A DNA stretch of 13,800 nt, from the NCBI GenBank assembly GCA_026712885.1, contig JAPOPO010000523.1:1-13800 (forward strand), read 5' to 3'. Each line of letters starts with the position of its first letter. Positions within the stretch are counted from its first letter, which is position 1. This DNA comes from Rhodospirillales bacterium (lineage in GTDB: Bacteria; Pseudomonadota; Alphaproteobacteria; UBA828). A model generated the notes under the pieces. The model was not told where the DNA came from and searched no databases. It saw only the letters and a program-made list of their open reading frames with translations. This document shows, one piece after another, positions 7,470 through 13,800 of the stretch. The position numbers were made by a program, and so were the translations under genes.

Positions 7470-8243
7470 ATGCGCTTGGCAGGTAAACGCGCGCTGGTGA
7501 CCGGCGGGGCCTCGGGCATCGGTGCCGCGACCGCCGAGCGTTTCGCCGCAGAAGGCGCGACCGTCGCGATTGCCGATCTCGACGGCCCCGGAACGGACAG
7601 GCAGGTCGCGGCAATCCGCACCCGCGGAGGAGATGCGGTCGGCATTGTTGCGGACGTCGGAGACGACGCTTCCGTCGCCGCCATGACGGAGCGCGCGTGG
7701 GAGGCGCTCGGTGGCGTCGACATCCTCGTGAACAACGCCGCGATTCCGATGATCGGCACCGTCGAGACCCTCGCTGCGGACGACTGGGATCGTGTGCTCG
7801 ACCTCGACCTGTCGAGCATCTACCGGGCCTCCCGGGCAGCATGGCCGCGCTTCGTCGAGGCGGGCGGAGGAACCATTCTGAACACGGCGTCGGTCGCGGG
7901 CGTCATCGGCATGGCCGGCCAACACGGCTATTCCGCCGCCAAGGCGGGCGTGGTGATGCTGACCAAGTGCATGGCCCTCGACGGCGCGGCCCACGGCATT
8001 CGCGCGAACTGTGTCTGTCCCGGTTTCGTCGAGACGCCGATGGTCAACGACTATTTCAACGCGCAGGACGACCCGACAGCGAGCCGGGCGGCGGTCAACG
8101 CCGCCCACCCCCTGGGGCGCATGGGCCAACCCGACGAGATCGCGGCGGCGTTCCTCTATCTCGCCTCCGATGACGCCCGCTGGATAACCGGCACGGCACT
8201 CGTGATCGACGGCGGGCTCACCGCCGGGTTGCCGCCGGGTTAG
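7470..8243 (+). CDS. SDR family NAD(P)-dependent dehydrogenase
   Basis: A complete classical SDR of 257 residues. It has T11-G-G-A-S-G-I-G18 for the cofactor, Asp36 at the end of strand two (suggesting NAD preference), ADV at 61-63, NNAA (88-91) in place of the usual NNAG, catalytic Ser141 (NTASV), Y154-S-A-A-K158, and PGFVETPM in the substrate loop. It ends with ALVIDGG and a short G/P tail. The Ser-to-Tyr distance is the standard 13. The family oxidises or reduces secondary alcohols and ketones; the substrate is unknown. It is not a recent duplicate of the other SDR in the window, since the substrate loops and central helices differ throughout. The ribosome binding site is weak (GCAGG). It is transcribed alone, divergent from glutamate dehydrogenase and 30 bp from the convergent DUF1932 gene. 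Confidence 0.93.
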   Translation: MRLAGKRALVTGGASGIGAATAERFAAEGATVAIADLDGPGTDRQVAAIRTRGGDAVGIVADVGDDASVAAMTERAWEALGGVDILVNNAAIPMIGTVETLAADDWDRVLDLDLSSIYRASRAAWPRFVEAGGGTILNTASVAGVIGMAGQHGYSAAKAGVVMLTKCMALDGAAHGIRANCVCPGFVETPMVNDYFNAQDDPTASRAAVNAAHPLGRMGQPDEIAAAFLYLASDDARWITGTALVIDGGLTAGLPPG

Positions 8244-8273
8244 TCACGCCGGCATCGCACCTCGCAAGCGGCC

Positions 8274-9173
8274 TCACTCCGCGGCGTCGCGCATCGGCAG
8301 GTTCCGCAGGCACGCCGCGATGGTGTCTTCCAGCGTGCGGGCCGTGTCCATCGTCTCGCGGGTCTCGCGCCCGTAGGGTGTCGAATCGAGCAGCCGGAAC
8401 GTCTCCGCCGAGCCCTGGTGAAACCTTGGGGTGACGCCGGCCGACGCATACGTCGCGGCGATCTCTTCCATCTCGCCGACCCAGCGGCCGGCGTCGGCGG
8501 GCAGGCGCGGGATCGTGCCGCGCATGTGTTTCATGATCACGGGCAGGCTCTCGCCGATCTCGGCCCGCACGGTCTCACCCACCCCCAGCGCGTCCGCCAC
8601 CGCCATCGCCGCGGTGTGCAGCGCGTTGGTGCCCTTGGTGATCGAGGCGTAGCAAGTCTTGACCGCCGAGGCGCGGCCGATCTCCGGGCCGACGCAGCGA
8701 ACCGACATGTCCTTGCCGTCCAGGACCTCCGTCAGGCCGGCCGCCTCGCCACTGACGTAGAACCGTGTCGGCGGTCCGTCCGGGCGAGGCGAGAAGCCGA
8801 TGATCCCGGCATCGATGAAGGGTGCGCCGGTGCCCTCGAACTGGGCGCTCATCGCGCGCGCAGTGTCCGGCGAGATCGCGTTGCAGTCGGCATAGGGCGG
8901 GGCGGAGCCTGAGCGCCGCATCGCCGCGGCGACATCGCGGGCCAGACCGGTCGCCGCTTCGGGCGGCAGGATCGACAACACCAGTTCGGCCTCGGCGAGC
9001 AGCGAGTCGAGGTCGGGCGCGAGACGGAAGCCCAGCCGCTCGGCGCGCGCCCGCGTCTCCTGGCTGCGGCCGGTCACGCAGGTGATCACGTCATGGCCGT
9101 GCCGGACCAGCGCCGCGCCGACCCCGCCCCCCATGTCTCCAGGGCTCAGGATCGCAATCGTCTGCTGCGCCAT
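8274..9173 (-). CDS. NAD(P)-binding beta-hydroxyacid dehydrogenase-like protein with DUF1932 C-terminal domain
   Basis: A 299-residue protein starting at the ATG at 9173, which is preceded by GGAGGGG; the open frame continues 20 codons further up but without family similarity. The N-terminal Rossmann domain begins TIAILSPGDMGGGVGAALVRHGHDV, the 6-phosphogluconate/3-hydroxyisobutyrate dehydrogenase pattern. It is followed by LVLSILPPEAA (65-75), ADCNAISP (95-102) and DAGIIG (121-126). The helical C-terminal domain from about residue 165 contains GRASAVKTCYASITKG, where Lys172 aligns with the catalytic lysine of beta-hydroxyacid dehydrogenases. This combination is the DUF1932 group, whose members are thought to oxidise hydroxy acids but mostly lack known substrates. 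It is divergent from the rhodanese gene across a 131-bp spacer that holds an inverted repeat, so shared control with that run is plausible. Confidence 0.88.
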   Translation of the reverse strand: MAQQTIAILSPGDMGGGVGAALVRHGHDVITCVTGRSQETRARAERLGFRLAPDLDSLLAEAELVLSILPPEAATGLARDVAAAMRRSGSAPPYADCNAISPDTARAMSAQFEGTGAPFIDAGIIGFSPRPDGPPTRFYVSGEAAGLTEVLDGKDMSVRCVGPEIGRASAVKTCYASITKGTNALHTAAMAVADALGVGETVRAEIGESLPVIMKHMRGTIPRLPADAGRWVGEMEEIAATYASAGVTPRFHQGSAETFRLLDSTPYGRETRETMDTARTLEDTIAACLRNLPMRDAAE

Positions 9174-9216
9174 GGTCCCCTCCAAATGCTTCCTCTCACC
9201 ACTGGAATGCCGTTCG

Positions 9217-9277
9217 GCGCATAAAAGCGACACCCATCGGCGTGCCGACTTGCCAATCCCATGTCACTATTATGCGC
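9217..9277. promoter_or_regulatory. Inverted repeat GCGCATAA / TTATGCGC in a divergent promoter region
   Basis: GCGCATAA at 9217-9224 and its exact complement TTATGCGC at 9270-9277, separated by 45 bases (53 bp centre to centre, about five helical turns). Flanking bases partly match too: with one mismatch on each side, the arms extend as TC.GCGCATAA.AG. The pair lies between the start codons of the DUF1932 gene and the rhodanese gene, where a regulator controlling both would bind. The AT core is conspicuous in such GC-rich DNA. No regulator gene lies beside it, and chance is not excluded. Confidence 0.4.
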
Positions 9278-9304
9278 TGAGCAACAGTTCAGGGTAGATC
9301 ACTC

Positions 9305-10225
9305 ATGACCGAAGGCCGAGCCGATCTCTCACAATGGCGCGAGCCGGGCGCGCTCCTCGAGACCGCCACGCTCGAGGCGAGCCTCGGTGCGCCCGAGCTT
9401 CGCATCGTGGACTGCACGACGTGGCTCAAGCCGGCCGAGCCGGGCGACGATGCCCCCTACCGCGTCGTTCCGGGCCGGGCCGAGTATGACGCAGAGCATA
9501 TCCCCGGCGCCGTCTTCCTCGATATCCAGGGGACGATTTCCGATCCGGACACAAGTCTCAAGTTCATGGCGCCGTCCGCCGAACGATTCGCGGACGCCAT
9601 GGGCGCGCTCGGCATCGGCGATGACTCCCGCGTCGTGCTCTATTCCGCCGGCAGCATCATGTGGGCGACCCGGGTCTGGTGGATGCTGCGCGCGTTCGGC
9701 TTCGACCGTGCGGCGGTGCTCGATGGCGGCTGGGAGAAGTGGAAGGCGGAAGGCCGCCCCGCCTTCTCCGCGCCGGGCCGGTACCCGCCGGTGCGCTTCA
9801 GCGCCAAGCCCCGATCGGGCCAATTCGTGGACAGCGAATTCGTGCTCTCCCGGCTCGACGATGCCGAGGCTGTCATGGTGAACGCGCTCGCGCCCGAGTT
9901 TCACCTCGGCGAGGGGCCGAGCCGCTACGGACGACCGGGTCGGATTCCGGGAAGCGTCAACGTGCCTGCCGCGACGCTCCTCGATCCGTCGAACGGCGCC
10001 TTCGTACCGCTGGACGAAGCAAAGCGGCTCCACGAAGACGCCGGCATCACCCCGGACCGTCACGTCGTCGCCTACTGCGGCGGCGGCATCTCGGCCACGG
10101 TCGGCCTCTTCCTGCTTCACCAGCTCGGCTACCGCGACCTCACCCTCTACGACGGGTCGTTGGGCGATTGGGCGCAAAACGCCGATCTGCCGATCGAAAC
10201 GGGCCCGCAGACGGGCGAGACCTGA
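9305..10225 (+). CDS. Two-domain sulfurtransferase, 3-mercaptopyruvate sulfurtransferase-like (rhodanese)
   Basis: 306 residues, a normal length for tandem-rhodanese sulfurtransferases. The inactive first domain runs from about 20 to 150, with RIVDCTTW, AEYDAEHIPGAVFLDI, VVLYSAGSIMWATRVWWMLRAFG and VLDGGWEKW. The catalytic second domain (about 175-295) has RIPGSVNVP, the active-site loop C258-G-G-G-I-S-A and LYDGSLGDWA. The CG-G-I/V-S/T-A loop follows mercaptopyruvate sulfurtransferases (CGSGVTA in E. coli SseA) rather than thiosulfate rhodaneses (CRxGx). Such enzymes move sulfur from 3-mercaptopyruvate to thiols or cyanide. Oddly, the segment that should read 'DAR..GRF' reads NALAPEF (193-199), so one or both of the arginines expected there are lost. 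The usual GHIPG of domain two is GRIPG. The donor may therefore differ. It is first gene of a three-gene + strand run, and the Shine-Dalgarno site is weak. Confidence 0.88.
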   Translation: MTEGRADLSQWREPGALLETATLEASLGAPELRIVDCTTWLKPAEPGDDAPYRVVPGRAEYDAEHIPGAVFLDIQGTISDPDTSLKFMAPSAERFADAMGALGIGDDSRVVLYSAGSIMWATRVWWMLRAFGFDRAAVLDGGWEKWKAEGRPAFSAPGRYPPVRFSAKPRSGQFVDSEFVLSRLDDAEAVMVNALAPEFHLGEGPSRYGRPGRIPGSVNVPAATLLDPSNGAFVPLDEAKRLHEDAGITPDRHVVAYCGGGISATVGLFLLHQLGYRDLTLYDGSLGDWAQNADLPIETGPQTGET

Positions 10226-10243
10226 GCCGATCCGCTCCTGGTC

Positions 10244-10261
10244 GGTGGCACGCTAACCACC
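10244..10261 (+). promoter_or_regulatory. Small hairpin abutting the start codon of the racemase-fold gene
   Basis: GGTGG (10244-10248) and CCACC (10257-10261) can pair across an 8-base loop, with the ATG following immediately at 10262. No better Shine-Dalgarno sequence is visible in the 36-bp gap after the rhodanese stop, so the pairing would cover the only weak candidate (GGTGG). This may simply mean translation is coupled to the upstream gene. Confidence 0.25.
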
Positions 10262-11008
10262 ATGCCCGACATCGCCGGTTTCCGCGCCAAGCTCGCGACC
10301 GTCGTGCCGTCCACCAATACCATCGTGGAAGCCGACTTTAGCCACCTCTTCCGCATCCCCGGGGTCACCTTCCATACCGGGCGGATGTACATCGAGAGTC
10401 CGGCTCTCGACTCGAACAACGCGTTCGCGGCTCTTCTGGAGCAGGTGGACAGCGCCTTCGAGACGGCGGTCCGCGACGTCATGACCTGCGAGCCCGACTA
10501 TCTCGTGATGGGGATGTCGGCGCCCACGTTCTGGGGCGGCCGCGAAGGCAACGCGACGTTCCGCGAACGGGCCCGGCGCTTGTGCGGGCTCGGCGTGACG
10601 ACCGGAGCGGAGGCTTGCAGCGCTGCCCTGGAGGCTCTCGGCGCCCGGCGCATCGCGGTGCTCACCCCGTATCAGCCGATCATGCGCGAGCAGATTGTCC
10701 GCTACTTCGAGGAATCGGGTTTCCCGGTGACGCACTATGTGGATCTCGCGTGTCCGAGCGCGACGGCCATTGCGGCGGTGACTCCGGACCGGCTCCGGCA
10801 GGTGCTGCGAGAGCTCGACGGTCCGGACGTGGACGCCATCGTGCAGGTGGGAACCAACCTCTCGATGGTGCGGCTCGCGGCGGAGGCCGAAGGCTGGCTC
10901 GGGAAACCAGTGATTGCCATCAACACTGCGATCATCTGGCACGCCTACCGGGCGAACGGGTTCGTCGACCGCATCTACGGCTGCGGGTCGCTGCTCAGCG
11001 ACCACTGA
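10262..11008 (+). CDS. Asp/Glu racemase-superfamily protein, maleate isomerase/arylmalonate decarboxylase-like, lacking the expected cysteines
   Basis: 248 residues, the family size for maleate cis-trans isomerases and arylmalonate decarboxylases. The phosphate/carboxylate loop PSTNTIVEADF (16-26), the EALGARRIAVLTPY segment (124-137), PSATAIAAVTPD, and the closing WLGKPVIAINTAIIWHAYR (212-230) place it in this fold. Active enzymes here carry a cysteine at the end of the third strand, a second one in the 'C-T/N-L' loop of the other half, or both. In this protein those positions read M83-G-M-S-A-P-T-F-W-G-G and V196-G-T-N-L, with no cysteine in either motif. Cys118 (GAEACSA) is in a helix and not an obvious replacement. 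So the fold is clear but isomerase, racemase or decarboxylase activity cannot be assumed. It sits between a rhodanese and a TauD dioxygenase, all on the + strand with 36-bp and 81-bp gaps, so they are probably cotranscribed. Confidence 0.85.
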   Translation: MPDIAGFRAKLATVVPSTNTIVEADFSHLFRIPGVTFHTGRMYIESPALDSNNAFAALLEQVDSAFETAVRDVMTCEPDYLVMGMSAPTFWGGREGNATFRERARRLCGLGVTTGAEACSAALEALGARRIAVLTPYQPIMREQIVRYFEESGFPVTHYVDLACPSATAIAAVTPDRLRQVLRELDGPDVDAIVQVGTNLSMVRLAAEAEGWLGKPVIAINTAIIWHAYRANGFVDRIYGCGSLLSDH

Positions 11009-11089
11009 GCGGGCACGGGCGGAGTAGCGGCGGAGCAACGGATCGCGCTACCTTGTTGCGCAATCGCCGTCGCGCCCTGGGACCCACGC

Positions 11090-11977
11090 ATGACACTTGA
11101 GTTCCGCAAGCTACATCCGCACTTCGCCGCCGAGGCGAGCGCGATCGATCTGCGCGGCGTACACGACGATGAGACCCTGGAGCGAATCCGGGCAGGCATG
11201 GACGAGCACGCGGTGCTCGTGTTCCGGGACCAGGCGCTCTCGGGCGAGGAACAGCGCGACTTCGCCATCCGGCTCGACGGAGAGCTCCATCGCAAGACCG
11301 GCATCAGCGTCCTGCAGAAGAGTCGCTTCGGCGACGAGGCCATTACCGATGTCTCGAACGTCGGCGGCGGCGGCGAGGTCCTGGAATCGAACAGCCGGAA
11401 GCGCCTGTACGGCCTCGCGAACCGCCTCTGGCACACCGACGCGTCGTTTCAGGACCCGCGCGGACGCTATTCGATGCTTGCCGCGCTCATGCTGCCGCCG
11501 GTCGCGGCCGACACCGAGTTCGCGGACATGCGGGCGGCCTACGACGCGCTGGGCGAGGAGACGAAGGCAAGCCTCGAAGGCCTCCGCGTGCACCATTCGA
11601 TCGCCTATTCGCGCATCACGCTCGGCTTCGAGTTCTCGGAGGATGAGAGCGACCAGCTCAAGGGAGCCATCCAGCCCCTGGTGCTGGAGAATCCGCGCAC
11701 CGGGCGGCGCTCGCTCTACCTCGCCTCGCACGCGTCGCGGATACTCGACCGGCCCGTCCCGGATGGCCGGCTGCTCCTCCGCGACCTGATCGAGCACGCG
11801 ACCCGGCCCGACTTCGTACACCGGCATTCGTGGCGGCGCGGGGACTTCGTGATCTGGGACAATCGCGCCACGATGCACCGCGCGCGGCCGTTCGACGACA
11901 CCCGGCACCGGCGCGAGATGCGCCGCGTCACCAGCCTCGACGTCGGCGATCCGGCCCGGATCGCACAGCCCGTTTAG
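11090..11977 (+). CDS. TauD/TfdA family Fe(II)/2-oxoglutarate-dependent dioxygenase
   Basis: 295 residues, the usual TauD/TfdA length. The iron-binding triad is visible as H115-x-D117 in WHTDASF and H263 in NRATMHRARPF. The 2-oxoglutarate-binding arginines fall in RREMRRVT (275 and 279, aligning with the two TauD arginines). MDEHAVLVFRDQ (37-48), ALMLPPVAADTEFADMRAAYDAL (132-154) and FVIWDNRA complete the pattern. Enzymes of this group hydroxylate substrates such as taurine, other sulfonates, 2,4-D and related aryloxy acids, usually releasing a fragment from the oxidised carbon. The long gap before the HTD motif and the LGFEFSEDE insert resemble TfdA-like members more than TauD. The substrate is unknown. 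It is the last gene of the rhodanese/racemase-fold/dioxygenase run and converges on the FAD monooxygenase, with 33 bp between stops. Confidence 0.92.
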   Translation: MTLEFRKLHPHFAAEASAIDLRGVHDDETLERIRAGMDEHAVLVFRDQALSGEEQRDFAIRLDGELHRKTGISVLQKSRFGDEAITDVSNVGGGGEVLESNSRKRLYGLANRLWHTDASFQDPRGRYSMLAALMLPPVAADTEFADMRAAYDALGEETKASLEGLRVHHSIAYSRITLGFEFSEDESDQLKGAIQPLVLENPRTGRRSLYLASHASRILDRPVPDGRLLLRDLIEHATRPDFVHRHSWRRGDFVIWDNRATMHRARPFDDTRHRREMRRVTSLDVGDPARIAQPV

Positions 11978-12010
11978 ACCTCGGTCGACCGCCGGAGCGA
12001 CGGGCCCGGG

Positions 12011-13300
12011 CTAGCGCCGTTCGCTGACGATCTGCGGGTCCTCCCTGAACACCGCGAGCGGCGAGCAGGGCGGCGGAATCGAGATGGCCTGAATCACGGT
12101 CAGGGGCCCGCGCAGGTAGTCGCCGAGCGCGCAGTCCTCGGCGCTCCGCTCCGGGGTTTCGATATGCGTGCCCAGGCGGCGGCCGAAGCGGACCAGGGAG
12201 CGGCCGTAAAGGGTCCGCTCTTCATCGTAGGCCGAGAGCGCGCCTGCGAGATCGCCGGGATGGGCCTCGATGGCCCGGGCAATACAGTTCGCATCGCCGG
12301 TCGCCTTGACCACGCCCATGCCGGTATGGGGCCTGGCAGAGAACGCAGAATCACCCAGCATGGCCACGCGCCCCTGCACCATCCGGGGCACCTCCAGGTC
12401 AACGATGGTCTGGAAGAAGAGCCCTTGCGCCAGGGTCATTGCCTCGGCGAGCGACGGTGGCATGCGATCGGCCGCCGCCTGATGGATCTTGTCGATGAAC
12501 GACGGGACGATGAGGTGCGGCGCGATGCCACCCTCGTGATAATGGCCGGTGGCGTCGGTCTGCATCTGCCGCAGCGTCTCGGCCGTGGTCAGCTTGTACC
12601 AGACGATGTTGAAGCGGCGCTTGCCAGGGCTCAGGTCGCCGTCCGTGCCCGCCACCGGGTAGGCGACCACGTGCTCGCCCGGCGGCAGATAGACGATGAA
12701 GTGCGACATCAGCATGTCGCGCCACTCTGCCGAGAGCCGGCTCTCGTCGACGATGCCGCGCCAGGCCACGTAGCCCGCGTACTGCGGCACCGCATCCGGC
12801 CAGAGCTGGGGACGAACGGTGGAGCGCACGCCGTCGGCACCGATCAGGAGATCGGCCTCGATGCGGGTGCCATCCTCGAAGTGCGCGAGCACGCCGTCGC
12901 CATTGGTCTCGAAGCCGGTGAAGTTGGCGCCGGAGATATAGCGCTCGTCGGGAAAGTTGCTGCGCAGCAGGCCGAACAGATGCCCCCAGGACGCCTGAAT
13001 CTGGGGACAGTGATAGCGCGCGAGAATGCTGCCGTCGGTGCCGAGGGTGATGCGCTCTTCGAGCCGCGCGCCATACGCCCCGTCGATGGAAAGCCCCAAG
13101 GTCTCGAGCGCGGCATGAAGCTCCGGGTGGGTCGCGATGCCGACGCCCCGCTCGGCGAGCTCGGTGCCGATCCTCTCGTGCACCGTCACGTCGCAGCCGG
13201 CGCGGTAGAGCATGCTGCCGGCAAGCAGTCCGCCCATCGACCCGCCAACGACGACCACGCGCAACTCTCGGGCACCTTGCCCAACAGAACCGTTTGTCAT
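12011..13300 (-). CDS. FAD-dependent monooxygenase, 2,6-dihydroxypyridine 3-monooxygenase-like
   Basis: 429 residues, class A flavoprotein hydroxylase. It has the N-terminal dinucleotide fold VVVVGGSMGGLLAG (15-28) with Glu42-Arg43 for the FAD ribose, and GIATHPEL (54-61). The second FAD/NAD motif LLIGADGVRSTVR (151-163) is followed by YAGYVAWRG (174-182) and VAYPVAG. The third FAD motif is LGDSAFSARPHTGMGVVKA (315-333). The GGS.(G)G start, the 'Y-A-G-Y-V-x-W-R-G' segment and RPHTGMG..KA agree with the 2,6-dihydroxypyridine 3-hydroxylase group of nicotine degradation (DhpH), better than with salicylate or p-hydroxybenzoate hydroxylases. The true substrate may be another hydroxylated ring. The final 40 residues, rich in P and charged residues, look like an extension. 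It starts at an ATG with ACGGAG 10 bases upstream. It is divergent from ureA across 269 bp. Confidence 0.9.
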   Translation of the reverse strand: MTNGSVGQGARELRVVVVGGSMGGLLAGSMLYRAGCDVTVHERIGTELAERGVGIATHPELHAALETLGLSIDGAYGARLEERITLGTDGSILARYHCPQIQASWGHLFGLLRSNFPDERYISGANFTGFETNGDGVLAHFEDGTRIEADLLIGADGVRSTVRPQLWPDAVPQYAGYVAWRGIVDESRLSAEWRDMLMSHFIVYLPPGEHVVAYPVAGTDGDLSPGKRRFNIVWYKLTTAETLRQMQTDATGHYHEGGIAPHLIVPSFIDKIHQAAADRMPPSLAEAMTLAQGLFFQTIVDLEVPRMVQGRVAMLGDSAFSARPHTGMGVVKATGDANCIARAIEAHPGDLAGALSAYDEERTLYGRSLVRFGRRLGTHIETPERSAEDCALGDYLRGPLTVIQAISIPPPCSPLAVFREDPQIVSERR

Positions 13301-13569
13301 GGAAGCGTGACTCCGTTTCGCTGGTTACTCACTGCGCGGGCGAGCGGCCCCGAAGCCGGTCCGCCGCGAAGGATCCTCGACGCATAAATCTACGCCATGC
13401 GCGCGCCGCTCGCCATTCGGCAGCGTGCGTGCCGGCTCTCCGGCGATACGCTTTTCCTTCATACGCCTCGCGGTATACCCTCTCGGCGACTGTCCATCGG
13501 GGCGTCCACAAGGGGCCGGGCGGTGGCCTGGCCCTGAAGCGTGTCGCGAGCGAAAGGGAGTGGGGGCAT
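13301..13569. promoter_or_regulatory. Divergent promoter region between the FAD monooxygenase and ureA
   Basis: A 269-bp region with no credible gene. It must hold the promoters of both flanking genes, but no convincing -35/-10 pair was found. TATACC at 13474-13479 is the best -10-like box for ureA and lacks a good partner. CGCATAAA at 13381-13388 is the same 8-mer as in the left arm of the inverted repeat at 9217-9224 (plus the next base), an AT-containing word that stands out here. Confidence 0.35.
13554..13560 (+). promoter_or_regulatory. Shine-Dalgarno site of ureA
   Basis: AAGGGAG ends nine bases before the ATG at 13570, which gives the canonical UreA N-terminus MHLT.RE. Confidence 0.7.
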
Positions 13570-13800
13570 ATGCATCTCACTGTACGTGAAGAGGAACGGA
13601 TCCAGATTTGGGCTGCGGCGGAGATGGCGCGGCGGCGGCTGGACCGCGGCGTCAAGCTTAACTACCCCGAGGCGATCGCTCTGATCTGCGACGAGATCCT
13701 GGAGCGCGCGCGCGAGGGCAGCATCCCGATGCTGACCGACATGATGGAATACGGCGCGACGATCCTGAAGCGGGACGACGTGATGGTAGGCGTGCCCGAG
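13570..13800 (+). CDS. ureA: Urease subunit gamma (5' part, runs off the window)
   Basis: The first 77 codons of a protein that continues past the right edge. It begins MHLTVREEERIQIWAAAEMARRRLDRG and contains VKLNYPEAIALICDEILERAREG, followed by MMEYGATILKRDDVMVGVPE, all hallmark UreA segments (the usual gamma subunit is about 100 residues). UreA forms the alpha-beta-gamma urease with UreB and UreC, hydrolysing urea to ammonia and carbamate in the cytoplasm. The segment between the central helix and 'YGATIL' (SIPMLTDMM) differs from the commoner GRSVAELM by sequence and slight length, so this may be a divergent urease type. Whether gamma is fused to beta cannot be seen. No ureD lies directly upstream; the preceding gene is a divergent FAD monooxygenase. 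Confidence 0.93.
   Translation, partial: MHLTVREEERIQIWAAAEMARRRLDRGVKLNYPEAIALICDEILERAREGSIPMLTDMMEYGATILKRDDVMVGVPE

Noticed and set aside
1774..8243. The two SDR genes as a recent duplication
   Set aside because: They share only family motifs; substrate loops, central helices and Ser-Tyr spacing differ.
9250..9273. TTGCCA and TATTAT as a -35/-10 promoter for the rhodanese gene
   Set aside because: The boxes are only 12 bases apart, too short for sigma70-type recognition. TATTAT overlaps the right arm of the inverted repeat, which is the better explanation for the sequence.
11982..11991. CGGTCGACCG palindrome between the TauD and FAD monooxygenase genes as a terminator
   Set aside because: It has no loop and no T tract; a 10-bp palindrome of this composition is expected by chance in GC-rich DNA.
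13329..13655. 108-codon - strand frame across the ureA promoter
   Set aside because: R/S/A-rich, overlaps the start of ureA, and has no ribosome binding site or motif.

Overview
The window is a GC-rich stretch of bacterial chromosome, most like an alphaproteobacterium. The lineage is inferred from three things: high GC at third codon positions, a TbpB-like lipoprotein of a type common in that class, and the mix of SDR, TauD/TfdA, DUF1932 and urease genes. No rRNA, tRNA, CRISPR array, insertion sequence or phage gene was seen. Base composition is fairly even, except for a visibly less GC-rich lipoprotein gene near the left end.

Layout. Left edge (1-1749, + strand): a 16-base C homopolymer, the C-terminal tail of a probable TPP-dependent decarboxylase, then a lipoprotein gene with a TbpB-like barrel domain that is broken by one frameshift. 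Next (4215-1774, - strand): an operon-like run of a SnoaL/DUF4440-type protein, a zinc-free quinone oxidoreductase and an SDR dehydrogenase. Divergent from it (4363-5811, +) is a complete dihydropyrimidinase/hydantoinase, which converges on a glutamate dehydrogenase (7248-5833, -). A second SDR (7470-8243, +) converges on a DUF1932 NAD(P)-binding dehydrogenase (9173-8274, -). Across a 131-bp divergent spacer carrying an inverted repeat lies a three-gene + strand run (9305-11977): a mercaptopyruvate-sulfurtransferase-like rhodanese, an Asp/Glu-racemase/maleate-isomerase-fold protein and a TauD/TfdA dioxygenase. This run converges on a dihydroxypyridine-hydroxylase-like FAD monooxygenase (13300-12011, -). 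The right edge holds the first 77 codons of urease gamma (ureA, from 13570, +).

How the genes may work together. The content is catabolic: several NAD(P)-dependent oxidoreductases, two oxygenases, a cyclic-amide hydrolase, and enzymes that release or assimilate ammonium (dihydropyrimidinase, urease, glutamate dehydrogenase). A reasonable inference is an accessory region for using organic nitrogen or N-heterocyclic compounds. Strand switches almost every gene, so this is more likely several small transcription units than one operon. The most unusual part is 8274-13300: the DUF1932, rhodanese, racemase-fold, TauD and FAD-monooxygenase genes. In the racemase-fold protein both positions expected to carry catalytic cysteines hold other residues. 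I do not recognise this set as a described pathway.
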